This document shows positions 7,923 through 15,895 of a DNA stretch of 64,000 nt, piece by piece. Position 1 is the first letter of the stretch. Each line of letters begins with the position of its first letter. Source of the DNA: Novosphingobium sp. CF614. GTDB taxonomy: Bacteria; Pseudomonadota; Alphaproteobacteria; Sphingomonadales; Sphingomonadaceae. The stretch covers positions 62,001-126,000 of the forward strand of contig NZ_FOOR01000004.1 of assembly GCF_900113255.1 (NCBI RefSeq). Reading direction: 5' to 3'. A model generated the notes under the pieces. It searched no databases, had not been told where the DNA came from, and worked only from the letters and a program-made list of their open reading frames with translations. The translations under genes were made by a program, and so were the position numbers.

Positions 7923-9122
7923 TCAGTACTTGCCCCAGACGAACTTGGACGAAAGCGCGAAGTTCCACACCGATCCCAGGATGATGCCGGTCACCACCGC
8001 CACCACGTCGTGCAGGCCGATGGTCTTGAGCACCGCCGCCGCGCCGACATTGGTCAGCAGGCCCAGCGAACAGGTCACGCCGAACTGCGCCCAGCCGCGC
8101 ATCAGCGGGCCGAAGCCGCGCAGGCGCTTGTCGGAATACGTCAGTTCGTTGTTGAGCACGAAGTTGAACGTCATGGCGACGACCGCCGCCAGCGTGTTGG
8201 CGACGTTGAAAGTCGCGCTTTCCGACCAGTTGCCGTAGACGAAGCGCTCGGAGAAGACCAAGTGCAGCATGATCCACAGCGCGCCCAGCTGCACCAGCAC
8301 GCCCAGCGCGCCCACGGTGCCGAACAAGGCGAAGCGCGTGGGGATGATCCGCCCCAGCCACTTGTCGTAGAGGCCTACAAGGAATTCGAACACGACGGTC
8401 TGATCCAGCTTGCTTTCGCCCTCTGCCCGAGCAGCGAAGTTGAGGGGGAATTCCTTGACCTTGAGCGGCCGGTCGACCGTGGCCAGGATATCGAGCAGGA
8501 TCTTGAAGCCCACGCCCGAAAGCCGGTGCGCGTCGGCGCGCAGGGTTTCGGTGCGCAGCATGAAGAAGCCGCTCATCGGATCGGTCAGTTCCACGCCGGT
8601 GACCTTGTTGGCGATTCTGTTGGCGAGGCCCGAGACCTTGACCCGGTCCGGCCGCCCCCAGGCCTCGGTGCTCGCCCCTTCGGCGAAGCGCGAGGCATAG
8701 GCAAGGTCGTATTCGCCCGAGGACACCGCCTGCAGCATGCCGGGCAGCAGCGCCGGGTCGTGTTGATGATCGGCGTCCATCACCGCGACGATCGGCGCGG
8801 CGGTGGCGCACATGCCCTCGATCGCGGCGCTGGCGAGGCCGCGGCGGCCGATGCGCTGGATGCAGCGCACGCGCGGGTCCACCTGCGACAGGCGGCGCGC
8901 TTCTTCCGAGGTGCCGTCCGGGCTGTTGTCGTCGACGAAGATCACTTCCCAGGAAATGCCTTCGAGCGCCTTGCCCAGGCGTTCGATCATCGTCGCGACA
9001 TTCTTGCGCTCGTTGTACGTCGGCAGCACGACCGCGAGCTCGAGCGGCGCCATGCGCGCGCCCGGGCGAACCTGGGCAGCCGTACCGACAGCTTGGGCAA
9101 GATCGGAACTGGTAATGTTCAT
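7923..9122 (-). CDS. Dolichol-phosphate mannosyltransferase-like GT2 fused to a GtrA domain
   Basis: The product is 399 residues. Residues 26-250 are a GT2 domain: VVLPTYNERKN, VIFVDDNSPDGTSEEA, the DxD-like MDADHQHDP, and a QR/GR region IQRIGRRGLASAAIEG near residue 90. It probably transfers a hexose from a nucleotide donor to a polyprenyl-phosphate carrier. Residues 260-399 form a GtrA-like four-helix membrane domain (RFALFGTVGALGVLVQLGAL, TFNVANTLAAVVAMTFNFVLNN), which is thought to help flip the lipid-linked sugar. It stands between two unlinked genes and is transcribed toward the spermidine-synthase-like gene, ending 67 bases from it in tail-to-tail orientation. Confidence 0.88.
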   Translation of the reverse strand: MNITSSDLAQAVGTAAQVRPGARMAPLELAVVLPTYNERKNVATMIERLGKALEGISWEVIFVDDNSPDGTSEEARRLSQVDPRVRCIQRIGRRGLASAAIEGMCATAAPIVAVMDADHQHDPALLPGMLQAVSSGEYDLAYASRFAEGASTEAWGRPDRVKVSGLANRIANKVTGVELTDPMSGFFMLRTETLRADAHRLSGVGFKILLDILATVDRPLKVKEFPLNFAARAEGESKLDQTVVFEFLVGLYDKWLGRIIPTRFALFGTVGALGVLVQLGALWIMLHLVFSERFVYGNWSESATFNVANTLAAVVAMTFNFVLNNELTYSDKRLRGFGPLMRGWAQFGVTCSLGLLTNVGAAAVLKTIGLHDVVAVVTGIILGSVWNFALSSKFVWGKY

Positions 9123-9161
9123 GCGTCCCGCATTTAGGTGGTAAAGCTCAAGAAACCATTA

Positions 9162-10205
9162 TTAGAGCCGTTCGACCACCGCGTCACCGATTTCCCGCGT
9201 GCCGGCGCCGCCGCCCAGGTCGGCGCCCTTGACGCCCGCCGCCAGCGCGCCGGCGACCGCCTGTTCGATGCGCACGGCCTGCTCTTCAAGCCCGAGCGAA
9301 TGGCGCAGCAGCATCGCGGCGGACAGGATCGTCGCCATCGGGTTGGCCAGCCCCTTGCCGGCGATATCGGGCGCGGAGCCGTGGATCGGCTCGTAAAGGC
9401 CGAAAGTGCCCTCGGCAAGGCTGGCCGAGGCGAGCAGGCCGATCGAACCGACGCACATGCTCGCCTGGTCGGAAAGGATGTCGCCGAACAAGTTGCCGGT
9501 AACGATCACGTCGAAGGCGCCGGGGTTCTTGACCAGCTGCATCGCCGCGTTGTCGACATACATGTGGCTCAGCTCGACTTCGGGATATTCGCCGGACACC
9601 TCGATCATCACGTCGCGCCAGAGCTGCGAGGTTTCCAGCACGTTGGCCTTGTCGACCGAGCACAGCCTGCGCGCGCGGCCCATCGCGGCGGTGAAAGCGG
9701 TATGGGCGATGCGGCGCACTTCGTCCTCGGCATAGGACATCATGTCCCACCCCTGGCGGCGGCCGTCCTCCAGCGTGCGCATGCCCTTCTCGCCGAAATA
9801 GACGTCGCCGTTGAGCTCGCGCACGATCAGCAGGTCGATCCGGGCGGCCACTTCGGGGCGCAGCGTGGTCAGGTCCTCAAGGCCCGGAAAGACGCGCGCC
9901 GGGCGCAAGTTGGCGAACAGGCCGAGTTCCTTGCGCAGGCCCAGGATCGCCTGCTCGGGCCGCAAGTGGCGTTCGAGGTGATCGCAGGAAAAATCGCCCA
10001 CCGCGCCGAACAGGATCGCATCGGCCGAACGGGCGGTTTCCAGCGTCGCCTCCGGCAGCGGGTGGCCGTGCTTGCGCCAGGCCATGCCGCCCACGTCGCC
10101 TTCGAGCAGCTCCAGGCCCGGCAGGTCCAGCTTCCGCAGCACCCGCACCGCCTGCTCGGTAACCTCGGGACCGATCCCGTCCCCTGCAAAAACCGCGATG
10201 CGCAT
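9162..10205 (-). CDS. leuB: 3-isopropylmalate dehydrogenase
   Basis: The product is 347 residues, the family length. It oxidises and decarboxylates (2R,3S)-3-isopropylmalate with NAD in leucine biosynthesis. Visible signatures: N-terminal [38 protein letters not shown] (substrate loop with Arg), [16 protein letters not shown] (catalytic Lys) and [19 protein letters not shown] (metal-binding Asp residues), with NAD-binding [18 protein letters not shown]. The start at 10205 is the usual one; the longer frame runs into recO in another frame. It lies just 16 bases downstream of recO and is probably cotranscribed with it. Confidence 0.97.
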   Translation of the reverse strand: MRIAVFAGDGIGPEVTEQAVRVLRKLDLPGLELLEGDVGGMAWRKHGHPLPEATLETARSADAILFGAVGDFSCDHLERHLRPEQAILGLRKELGLFANLRPARVFPGLEDLTTLRPEVAARIDLLIVRELNGDVYFGEKGMRTLEDGRRQGWDMMSYAEDEVRRIAHTAFTAAMGRARRLCSVDKANVLETSQLWRDVMIEVSGEYPEVELSHMYVDNAAMQLVKNPGAFDVIVTGNLFGDILSDQASMCVGSIGLLASASLAEGTFGLYEPIHGSAPDIAGKGLANPMATILSAAMLLRHSLGLEEQAVRIEQAVAGALAAGVKGADLGGGAGTREIGDAVVERL

Positions 10206-10221
10206 GTCTTTATCCCAATGC

Positions 10222-10827
10222 CTACCCGTCAATCCGCGCCAGCCGCTCGCGCAGCAGGGCGCGCGCCGCCATAACGTCTTTGCGGCGATCGGCAAGCGGG
10301 TAGCGGGCCAATTCGCGCCCGATGCGATCGAATGCGTGGAGAATGGCCGGCCAGTCGGACTGCCCCGGCCGCGCCACCGGCACGCCGTAGCCCAGCTCGC
10401 GCAGCAGCAGCACTTCGTAGGACAGCAGCGACAGCGCCCAGCCCCGGGCCGAGGGCGCCATGCAGATCGCCCCCAGGACCCCGGAAAGGGCCTCGTGCAG
10501 CGCGGGATAGGCATGGCGTTCGGGAAGCGCCGCGGCGGTGAGCGCCGTCACCCAGGCGATGGCGGCGGCGGGCAGCGGTTCGCTCAGCCAGGGGCCGCGG
10601 CTGTGCAGCAGCTCGACGCGGGCAAAGGGAAGCCGGCTGTCCGACTTCGATCGCACTTCGGCCTCCACCGCGTTCCCCGGAATCAGCACCGGCCGCAGCT
10701 GCCGCCCCCTGCCCCCGGCGACATAGGCCGCGACCAGGCCGTGCTCGGCGGTGAGCAGCCGGACGATCACGGCGGTCTCGCCGTGCGGATGGGCGGCGCA
10801 GACAAGGGCGGGGGCGCGGAACTGCAT
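10222..10827 (-). CDS. recO: DNA repair protein RecO
   Basis: The product is 201 residues, short compared with E. coli RecO (242) but normal for sphingomonads. The N-terminal OB-fold ([39 protein letters not shown]) is the RecO signature. It mediates loading of RecA and annealing of SSB-coated DNA in the RecFOR pathway. The C-terminal helical domain includes [19 protein letters not shown]. The first ATG (10827) is used. It is followed within 16 bases by leuB. Confidence 0.9.
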   Translation of the reverse strand: MQFRAPALVCAAHPHGETAVIVRLLTAEHGLVAAYVAGGRGRQLRPVLIPGNAVEAEVRSKSDSRLPFARVELLHSRGPWLSEPLPAAAIAWVTALTAAALPERHAYPALHEALSGVLGAICMAPSARGWALSLLSYEVLLLRELGYGVPVARPGQSDWPAILHAFDRIGRELARYPLADRRKDVMAARALLRERLARIDG

Positions 10828-10899
10828 CGGGCCGGTGTGGAAGGGCGAAGCGGCAACGGCAAGCCCGCTAAAGCGAAGAACCCGAAATCCGAATCAATC

Positions 10900-10967
10900 C
10901 CCGCTCACCCTGAGCCCGTCGAAGGGTCTCGGCGCCGAGACCCTTCGACGGGCTCAGGGTGAGCGGG
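10900..10967. repeat. 68-bp perfect palindrome (REP-like)
   Basis: Positions 10900-10933 are the exact reverse complement of 10934-10967, centred on GGCGCC (10931-10936). Each arm contains CTCACCCTGAGCCCGTCGAA, a motif widely dispersed in sphingomonad and related intergenic DNA. It sits between the ubiK stop (11041) and the recO start (10827) and could terminate ubiK transcription. A degenerate single arm is found at 13453-13474. Confidence 0.85.
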
Positions 10968-11040
10968 TTTGGAGCAGATTTCGGGCGCGATGCTCTGGCG
11001 CGATGCTACGGCGAGTGGATGAACGGCGCCAGCGGCCGGT

Positions 11041-11295
11041 TCAGCCCGCCTGGTTCAACTTCGCTTCGATGGCATCGAGCCGCGCCTTGAGCGCATCGGC
11101 TTCCGCGCGGGCGGTGGCGGCCATTTCCTTGACCGCATCGAATTCCTCGCGGCTGACGAAGTCCATGTCTCCCATGAACTCCTTGAACCGCTCGCGCGCA
11201 TTGTCGCGGGCTTCGCGGCCCATGCCGGCGAGCGTGCCGGCGGCGCTGTTCATCATCTTCACGAAATCGGCGACGAAGGGGTTTTCGCTTTGCAT
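11041..11295 (-). CDS. ubiK: Accessory factor UbiK family protein
   Basis: The product is 84 residues. The N-terminal membrane-interacting part (NPFVADFVKMMNSAAGTLAG) and the C-terminal coiled coil (REEFDAVKEMAATARAEADA, LKARLDAIEAKL) are the BMFP/UbiK layout. In E. coli UbiK supports aerobic ubiquinone synthesis with UbiJ and binds lipids. The start at 11295 gives the expected length; longer frames run upstream through non-homologous sequence. It is separated from tspO by a 14-bp triplicate repeat. The symbol is by family resemblance. Confidence 0.85.
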   Translation of the reverse strand: MQSENPFVADFVKMMNSAAGTLAGMGREARDNARERFKEFMGDMDFVSREEFDAVKEMAATARAEADALKARLDAIEAKLNQAG

Positions 11296-11324
11296 GGCGC
11301 CTAGATGGAACGAGCGGGACGAAG

Positions 11325-11366
11325 GTGCAAGAGGGGAGGCGCAAGAGGGCAGGCGCAAGAGGGATC
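11325..11366. repeat. 14-bp tandem repeat, three copies
   Basis: Copies at 11325-11338, 11339-11352 and 11353-11366 share GCAAGAGGG at the same phase. It lies between the tspO stop and the ubiK start, with no conserved coding role. Confidence 0.8.
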
Positions 11367-11375
11367 GGCGGCGTA

Positions 11376-11930
11376 TCAGATCGTATAGCGCACGACCGCG
11401 CCGTTGCCCTCGGCCCCGTCCATCGCCGGATTGGCCTGGAGCAGGGCGAAATTGAGGTACGTCGCGAACAGCAGCCACAGCACGTAGGGCACCAGCAGCA
11501 GCGCCGCGACCTGCCGCACGTTCCAGAACAGCACCGTGGTGGCCAGCGCGGCGACATCGAGCAGCGCGATCACGATCAGCCCGCCGGTCAGCAGGTGGGC
11601 ACCGAAGAACACCGGCGACCAGGCCAGGTTGAGCGCGAACTGCACCGCGAAGGCGATCACCGCCGGCCCGCGTCCGCGCGCGCCCCGGGCCGAAAGGACG
11701 ATCGCCAGCGCCAGCCCCATCAGCACGTAGAGCACCGTCCACACGACCGCGAAACTTTGCGCCGGGGGATAGGCGGCGGGCTTCACCAGCGCGGCGAACC
11801 ACGGATTCTCCGGCCCGCTCTGCACCGTCGTTCCCGACAGGAAGCCCAGCAGCACGGCGGCGGGAACGCAGACGAGAGCCCAACGCATGAAACTCGCACG
11901 CAACTGGCCTGGAGAGGCTAGCAGGTTCAT
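11376..11930 (-). CDS. tspO: TspO/MBR family tryptophan-rich sensory protein
   Basis: The product is 184 residues from the ATG at 11930, or 170 from the ATG at 11888; the family is usually about 160. It has five hydrophobic helices: WALVCVPAAVLLGFLSG, SFAVVWTVLYVLMGLALAIV, FAVQFALNLAWSPVFFGAH, IVIALLDVAALATTVLFW and LLLVPYVLWLLFATYLNFAL. The signature residues WFAALVKPAAYPP, NLAWSPVFF and the P-Y-W-xx-A-x-x-LN near the end match TspO. It sits in the membrane (outer membrane in Rhodobacter) and binds porphyrins and other ligands. It is transcribed away from the tlyA gene region. The exact start is uncertain. Confidence 0.9.
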   Translation of the reverse strand: MNLLASPGQLRASFMRWALVCVPAAVLLGFLSGTTVQSGPENPWFAALVKPAAYPPAQSFAVVWTVLYVLMGLALAIVLSARGARGRGPAVIAFAVQFALNLAWSPVFFGAHLLTGGLIVIALLDVAALATTVLFWNVRQVAALLLVPYVLWLLFATYLNFALLQANPAMDGAEGNGAVVRYTI

Positions 11931-12014
11931 TCCGCGCAATTACTCCCGAATCGGCACAAGGCCACGAACGCGGCGCGTTTTGTGAAGCGGTGGGGCGAAA
12001 GGTGCAATCGTCAG

Positions 12015-12797
12015 CTAACCGCCGCGGCGTGCCGAAACGAGAAACTCCACATTGCCTTCCGGCCCGGTGATCGGACTTTCGACGATTCCCTGGATCGCCC
12101 AGCCCTGCCCTTCCAGCCAGGCGCGCACTTCCCCGCAGACGCGTGCGTGGAGCGCGGGATCGCGCACCACCCCGCCCTTGCCGACCTCGCCGCGCCCCAC
12201 TTCGAACTGCGGCTTGATGAGCGCGACCAGGCGGCAGGCCGGGGCAGCGAGGCGCAAGGGCGTTTCCAGCACTTTGGCAAGGCCGATGAAGCTGGCGTCG
12301 CACACCACCCAGCCGCACGGCGCGTCGATCATCGCCGGAGTCAGCACGCGGGCGCTGGTCTGCTCGAGCACGGTGACGCGCGGGTCCTGCCGCAGCTTCC
12401 AGGCGAGCTGGTTGGTGCCCGAATCGACCGCGAAGACGCGCGCCGCGCCCTTGCTCAGCAGGACGTCGGTGAAGCCGCCGGTGGAACTGCCGATGTCCAT
12501 GGCGACGGCGCCCGCCGGATCGAGCCCGAAATGTTCGATCGCGTGGGCAAGCTTGATCCCCCCGCGCGAGACCCAGGGATGATCGCGCCCGCGCACTTCC
12601 AGCGGGGCATCGGCCTTGAGGCTCTGCCCGGGCTTGGCCAGCTTGGTCTCGCCCGAGAACACCAGTCCGGCCAGCACCAGCGCCTGCGCGCGGGTGCGGC
12701 TCTCGGCCAGGCCGCGATCGACCAGTAGCTGGTCGACGCGCGCCTTGGCCGGGGCACGGCTCTTTTCGACAGGACGAGTGGCGGACGGGTCGGTCAT
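12015..12797 (-). CDS. tlyA: TlyA family RNA methyltransferase (S4 + FtsJ-like)
   Basis: The product is 260 residues. An N-terminal S4 RNA-binding domain (RVDQLLVDRGLAESRTRAQA, about 20-75) is followed by an FtsJ-like Rossmann methyltransferase: AMDIGSSTGGFTDVLLSKGA (SAM-binding motif I), VFAVDSGTNQLAWKLRQ, and the K-D-K-E-type catalytic residues in WVVCDASFIG and ALIKPQFEVGRGEVGKGG. TlyA 2'-O-methylates 16S and 23S rRNA in the family members studied; older annotations call it hemolysin. The ATG at 12797 is chosen to include the S4 domain. A much longer frame upstream runs antisense to the lipoprotein gene. Confidence 0.9.
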   Translation of the reverse strand: MTDPSATRPVEKSRAPAKARVDQLLVDRGLAESRTRAQALVLAGLVFSGETKLAKPGQSLKADAPLEVRGRDHPWVSRGGIKLAHAIEHFGLDPAGAVAMDIGSSTGGFTDVLLSKGAARVFAVDSGTNQLAWKLRQDPRVTVLEQTSARVLTPAMIDAPCGWVVCDASFIGLAKVLETPLRLAAPACRLVALIKPQFEVGRGEVGKGGVVRDPALHARVCGEVRAWLEGQGWAIQGIVESPITGPEGNVEFLVSARRGG

Positions 12798-12846
12798 CGG
12801 GGCTAGCGCACTTGAGGTGGGGCGCGTGTCATTCCATACCACGCGG

Positions 12847-13398
12847 ATGAAGGCAAATCCGCGCACTTGCGCCCCGATCCCCAAAACGATGCTGCTGACG
12901 GCCTTGCTGACGGCCTGCGTGCCGCAGCCGCCCGCCGTTCCCCCTGCGCCCCGGCCCGCGCCGCCGCCGATCCAGCGGCCCGCGCCGCGCCCCGCGCCCC
13001 CCACGCCCATGCCGTCGGCCGCTCCCAACTGGCACGACGCTCCGGCCACGCCGGGCGGCTGGCAATGGACCGCCGGCGCCGCCGGCTCCACCGCTAGCTT
13101 CGCCGGCGGCCAGTTCGTGATGCGCTGCCAGCGCGCCCAGGGCACCGTCTCGCTGCTGCGTGCGGCCACGGGGGCGACCGCTCCGGCGATAGTCACGATC
13201 ATGACCACCCAAGGCGCTTACGCGATCAACGGCAATCCGGTCGCCGGCGGCATCGAGGCGGTCCTGCCGGCACGCGATTCGCGGCTCGACGCCATGGCGT
13301 TCAGCCGCGGCCGCTTCGCGGTGCTGGTAGCCGGACTGGCGCCGCTCTACGTCCCGAGCTGGACGGAAGTTTCGCGAATCATCGAGGATTGCCGGTGA
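12847..13398 (+). CDS. Proline-rich lipoprotein of unknown function
   Basis: The product is 183 residues from the ATG at 12847. A 24-residue signal with a hydrophobic core ends in a lipobox LLTAC, giving a lipidated Cys; this supports the upstream ATG over an internal ATG at 12889. A long Pro/Ala-rich linker (about residues 26-60) leads to a folded domain with QWTAGAAGSTASFAGGQFVM, CQRAQGTVSLLR and AFSRGRFAVLVAGLAPLYVP, a pattern seen in alphaproteobacterial secreted proteins that resemble protease inhibitors or immune-type lipoproteins. I do not recognise a specific function. It is transcribed divergently from tlyA. Confidence 0.7.
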   Translation: MKANPRTCAPIPKTMLLTALLTACVPQPPAVPPAPRPAPPPIQRPAPRPAPPTPMPSAAPNWHDAPATPGGWQWTAGAAGSTASFAGGQFVMRCQRAQGTVSLLRAATGATAPAIVTIMTTQGAYAINGNPVAGGIEAVLPARDSRLDAMAFSRGRFAVLVAGLAPLYVPSWTEVSRIIEDCR

Positions 13399-13452
13399 AA
13401 AACAGGCCGGCGCCTTCCTGAAGGCGGGAAGGCGAAATCCGGATCAAGAGCT

Positions 13453-13474
13453 GCTCACCCTGGGCCTGTCGAGG
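13453..13474. repeat. Degenerate arm of the REP-like palindrome
   Basis: GCTCACCCTGGGCCTGTCGA plus GG matches the left arm at 10903 onward with two substitutions and one deletion. The opposite arm is missing here, so this looks like a decayed copy. Confidence 0.5.
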
Positions 13475-13517
13475 AGTGCGGGGGGGATGGAGCAGCTTTG
13501 GAACGAGGCCCCCCCAG

Positions 13518-13559
13518 GGTCCTTTCGGCGGTGTCCTTTCGGAGAGGTCCTTTCGCCGC
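13518..13559. repeat. 14-bp tandem repeat, three copies
   Basis: The core GTCCTTTCG begins at 13519, 13533 and 13547, giving an exact 14-base period over three degenerate copies. It lies downstream of the lipoprotein gene in otherwise gene-free DNA. Confidence 0.75.
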
Positions 13560-13825
13560 CGCCGAGGCGTTGTTCGGGCCATGCCGCGGCCGCAGCGGGC
13601 CGTCCCCGGAACGGTGCCTGCAAGTCGCCGCACCGTTGGGGAAAACTGGCCGGAAGTCCCGATAATGACCGCAAAAAAAATGATTGCAAGACTTGTTGTG
13701 CGCTGCGGAATCGGACACATCTTGCATCAAGACGACGGGCCCCGGGAAACGCGCCAGGGAGTTACCGAAGTCCCAGTCGCATCAAGCGGCGTTCTTGGCT
13801 CAACAGCGCGAAAGGAGGTGATCCG

Positions 13826-13882
13826 ATGTCTCATGGTTCAGCAGAGAGGTCGGCAATTTCCGTCGCGAGGCATTATCGCTGA
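13826..13882 (+). CDS. Micro-ORF (18 aa) behind an extended Shine-Dalgarno
   Basis: MSHGSAERSAISVARHYR follows AAAGGAGGTGATCC (13811-13824), which is complementary to at least the last 13 bases of 16S rRNA (3' end GGATCACCTCCTT), one base before the ATG. A second ATG at 13833 opens an overlapping 22-residue frame ending at 13901 (MVQQRGRQFPSRGIIAEYRL plus KR) that shares the same site. Which frame, if either, is used cannot be told. The unit ends with a strong terminator at 13941. It may be a leader peptide, a small protein or part of a small RNA. No homology is claimed. Confidence 0.4.
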   Translation: MSHGSAERSAISVARHYR

Positions 13883-13940
13883 GTATCGATTGAAGCGATA
13901 AAGGCTTTCGCTGGCGGCACTTCCCGGCCGCTGACCATGC

Positions 13941-13979
13941 GAAGGGCCGTACCGAGCTTCGGTGCGGCCCTTCTCATTT
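13941..13979 (+). terminator. Strong intrinsic terminator after the micro-ORF
   Basis: GAAGGGCCGTACCGA (13941-13955) pairs with TCGGTGCGGCCCTTC (13959-13973) as a 15-bp stem with a single G-T pair and a 3-base loop (GCT), then TCATTTG. It is nearly symmetric and may act in both directions. It lies 40 bases beyond the second micro-frame. Confidence 0.8.
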
Positions 13980-14177
13980 GGACGGCCAGCCCGGCGTGCA
14001 TTCCATCGGCCTCGCCAGGTCGAATACATATCGAAACCATTTCAAGTAGTTAGGGCGTCCTGCCCAAAACCTGCTCCGTTCACCTTCACCGACGTCGCGG
14101 ATTGCGTTGTGGATTGCCGGCCTTCGGCGTAGCGATGACGAAGGGGCTTGGCGAGCCTCGCCCCGGGAGACTTGCCG

Positions 14178-14939
14178 TTACTCCGCCGCGTCCCGCAGCG
14201 GCGACGCCATCTGGTAGTCGGGCAACGCGTCCAGCGCGTGCTTGAGCGCTTCGCCCCAGCCGGTGGAAACGGACTGGAAGTAGGCATCGCCCGCATCGAT
14301 CCGGCGTTCGTGGCACGGCGTGAAGCAATCGCGCGCGATCACCAGCAGGTCCAGCGGCAGGCCCACCGAAAGGTTGGCCTTGATGGTCGAATCGAACGAG
14401 ACCGTCATCAGCTTGACCGCCGCTTCGAAAGTCATGGTCCGGTCGTATCCCCGGATCAGGATCGGCCGGCCGTACTTGGTCTCACCGATCTGGAAGAACG
14501 GCGTGTCGAAGCTCGCCTCGATGAAATTGCCTTCCGGATAGATCAGGAACAGGCGCGGCTCCATGCCCTCGATCTGGCCGGCCACGATCATCGAGGCGCT
14601 GAACGTCCCCGCCGCGCTCTGGCCGTTGTCGGCGGCGCGCGCGGCGATGGTATCCTGCAGCAGGTTGCCCACGATCGTCGCGACCTGGAACATGGTATCG
14701 GCTTCCAGCAGCGAGTTGTGCCGCTCGGAAGGCGCCTTGTTGCGCTCTTCCAGCTGGCTGATGACGGCCTGGGTGGTGGCGAGGTTGCCCGCCGTCATCA
14801 CCGCCACGATCCGCTTGCCGGGAATTTCCCAATGATACATCTTGCGGAAGGTGGAGATGTTGTCGACGCCGGAATTGGTGCGCGTGTCGCTCATCAGAAC
14901 GAGCCCGCGATCCAGCATCATGCCCACGCAATACGTCAT
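14178..14939 (-). CDS. Anbu proteasome-type peptidase
   Basis: The product is 253 residues. The sequence begins M-TYCVGMMLDRGLVLMSDTR, placing a Thr at position 2 (the nucleophile Thr1 after Met removal), with Asp and Lys partners expected in SDTRTNSGVDN and EIPGKRIVAVMTAGN. This is the Anbu (ancestral beta subunit) family of self-assembling N-terminal hydrolases. The 21-base longer frame (MQGRNFK) would mask the Thr, so 14939 is chosen. It is the last gene of a four-gene operon (ATP-grasp, alpha-E, transglutaminase, Anbu), the conserved context of Anbu. Its substrate and role are unresolved in the literature; a peptide or glutathione-like modification pathway is suspected. Confidence 0.9.
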   Translation of the reverse strand: MTYCVGMMLDRGLVLMSDTRTNSGVDNISTFRKMYHWEIPGKRIVAVMTAGNLATTQAVISQLEERNKAPSERHNSLLEADTMFQVATIVGNLLQDTIAARAADNGQSAAGTFSASMIVAGQIEGMEPRLFLIYPEGNFIEASFDTPFFQIGETKYGRPILIRGYDRTMTFEAAVKLMTVSFDSTIKANLSVGLPLDLLVIARDCFTPCHERRIDAGDAYFQSVSTGWGEALKHALDALPDYQMASPLRDAAE

Positions 14940-15017
14940 TTTAAAATTTCGCCCCTGCAAACCCTTGATGCCGCGCGGCCCCAGCTGCTGCGCGGACCCG
15001 GTGCGGAAGACGGCCCT

Positions 15018-15884
15018 TCAGCCGCCCTGAACCTGTTGTTGCCCGCCGCCGCCGGCAGACTGCTGTTGCTGCATGCCTACCAGCTTCTCGCCCACCGACA
15101 AGTGGACGTCGAGGCGAGTTTCCCCAGCTCCCACGGCTATACCTGTAACCGGAGCCGCCTCGCCATAGTCACAACCGGTGGCTACGCGGATATACCGCTC
15201 GTCGGGACAGATCGCGTTGGAAATGTCGAAACCGACCCAGCCCAGCCCCGCCACGTGGGCCTCGGCCCAGCCGTGCCCGGCCTCCTCCTCCACCTTGTCG
15301 TCCATCTTCAGGTAGCCGCCGACATAGCGCATCGGGATATCGAGCAGGCGGCCGGCGCTGATGAAGATATGCGCATGGTCCTGGCACACGCCTTTTCCGG
15401 CGGTCAGCGCCTGTTCGGCGGTGGTGCCGACATCGGTGGTGCCGGGGACGTATTCGACTTGTTCCGAAATCGTGCGCGACAGCGCGTGGAGATAGTCCAG
15501 CGTGTTCGAACGGTCGGCATCGATCGAAGCGACCAGCTGGCGCACGCGGTTGCCGGCGCGGGTGAGCGGCGTGGGGCGCAGGAAGCACCACAGCGGCATG
15601 TGGCCGAAATGGATTCCCGTCACGCCGCTGTTGTCGACGGTGCGCACGGTGCCGCTGCAGGTAATGACGACTTCCGGCGCGCCCGGTTCGATCGACACCA
15701 GATCGATGTGGTTGTGGTGCTGATCGTCGTAGGCGGCTTCCCGCTTCGCCCCGGCAAGGTCCATGCGCCATTCGAGCACGTCCTGGCCATGGGTGGACTT
15801 GGGCTTCAGCCGCAGCCGTTGCAGCCCGTGGGAGACCTTTTCCGCGAAGGCGTAGCGCGTGGTGTGGGTGACGGTCAGGAGCAC
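15018..15884 (-). CDS. Transglutaminase-like cysteine protease of the Anbu operon
   Basis: The product is 288 residues from a GTG start at 15884. An N-terminal beta-sandwich (TVTHTTRYAFAEKVSHGLQR) precedes a transglutaminase core with Cys167 in KGVCQDHAHIF, His204 in GHGWAEAHV and Asp220 in GFDISN, a complete catalytic triad. The tail is low complexity (Gln/Gly-rich). The gene lies between the alpha-E gene and Anbu, 11 bases after the former's stop and 78 bases before the Anbu start. In this conserved set it may cleave or ligate peptides made by the ATP-grasp protein; that is inference. Confidence 0.9.
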   Translation of the reverse strand: MLLTVTHTTRYAFAEKVSHGLQRLRLKPKSTHGQDVLEWRMDLAGAKREAAYDDQHHNHIDLVSIEPGAPEVVITCSGTVRTVDNSGVTGIHFGHMPLWCFLRPTPLTRAGNRVRQLVASIDADRSNTLDYLHALSRTISEQVEYVPGTTDVGTTAEQALTAGKGVCQDHAHIFISAGRLLDIPMRYVGGYLKMDDKVEEEAGHGWAEAHVAGLGWVGFDISNAICPDERYIRVATGCDYGEAAPVTGIAVGAGETRLDVHLSVGEKLVGMQQQQSAGGGGQQQVQGG

Positions 15885-15895
15885 TGGGACCTGTC

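Larger units (their letters stand above)
13399..13825. other. Gene-free region with short repeats
   Basis: About 430 bases with no supported gene. It contains one degenerate arm of the REP-like palindrome (13453-13474), an inverted AGCTGCTC/GAGCAGCT pair flanking it, a 14-bp triplicate (13518-13559), an A8 run near 13674-13681 and a lower-GC patch before the micro-ORF. Several long frames cross it, none with homology features. Confidence 0.5.

Noticed and set aside
12616..13398. Longer version of the lipoprotein gene starting inside tlyA antisense
   Set aside because: The lipobox position demands the start at 12847; the upstream extension is antisense to tlyA.
13811..13824. Possible 16S rRNA fragment (AAAGGAGGTGATCC)
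   Set aside because: It equals the reverse complement of the 16S 3' end, but flanking bases are not rRNA and an ATG follows at once, so a Shine-Dalgarno reading is better.
13399..14177. tRNA or rRNA gene in the gene-poor region
   Set aside because: No T-loop GGTTCRAATCC-type motif or acceptor pairing was found here or in the other gaps; no tRNA is called in the window.
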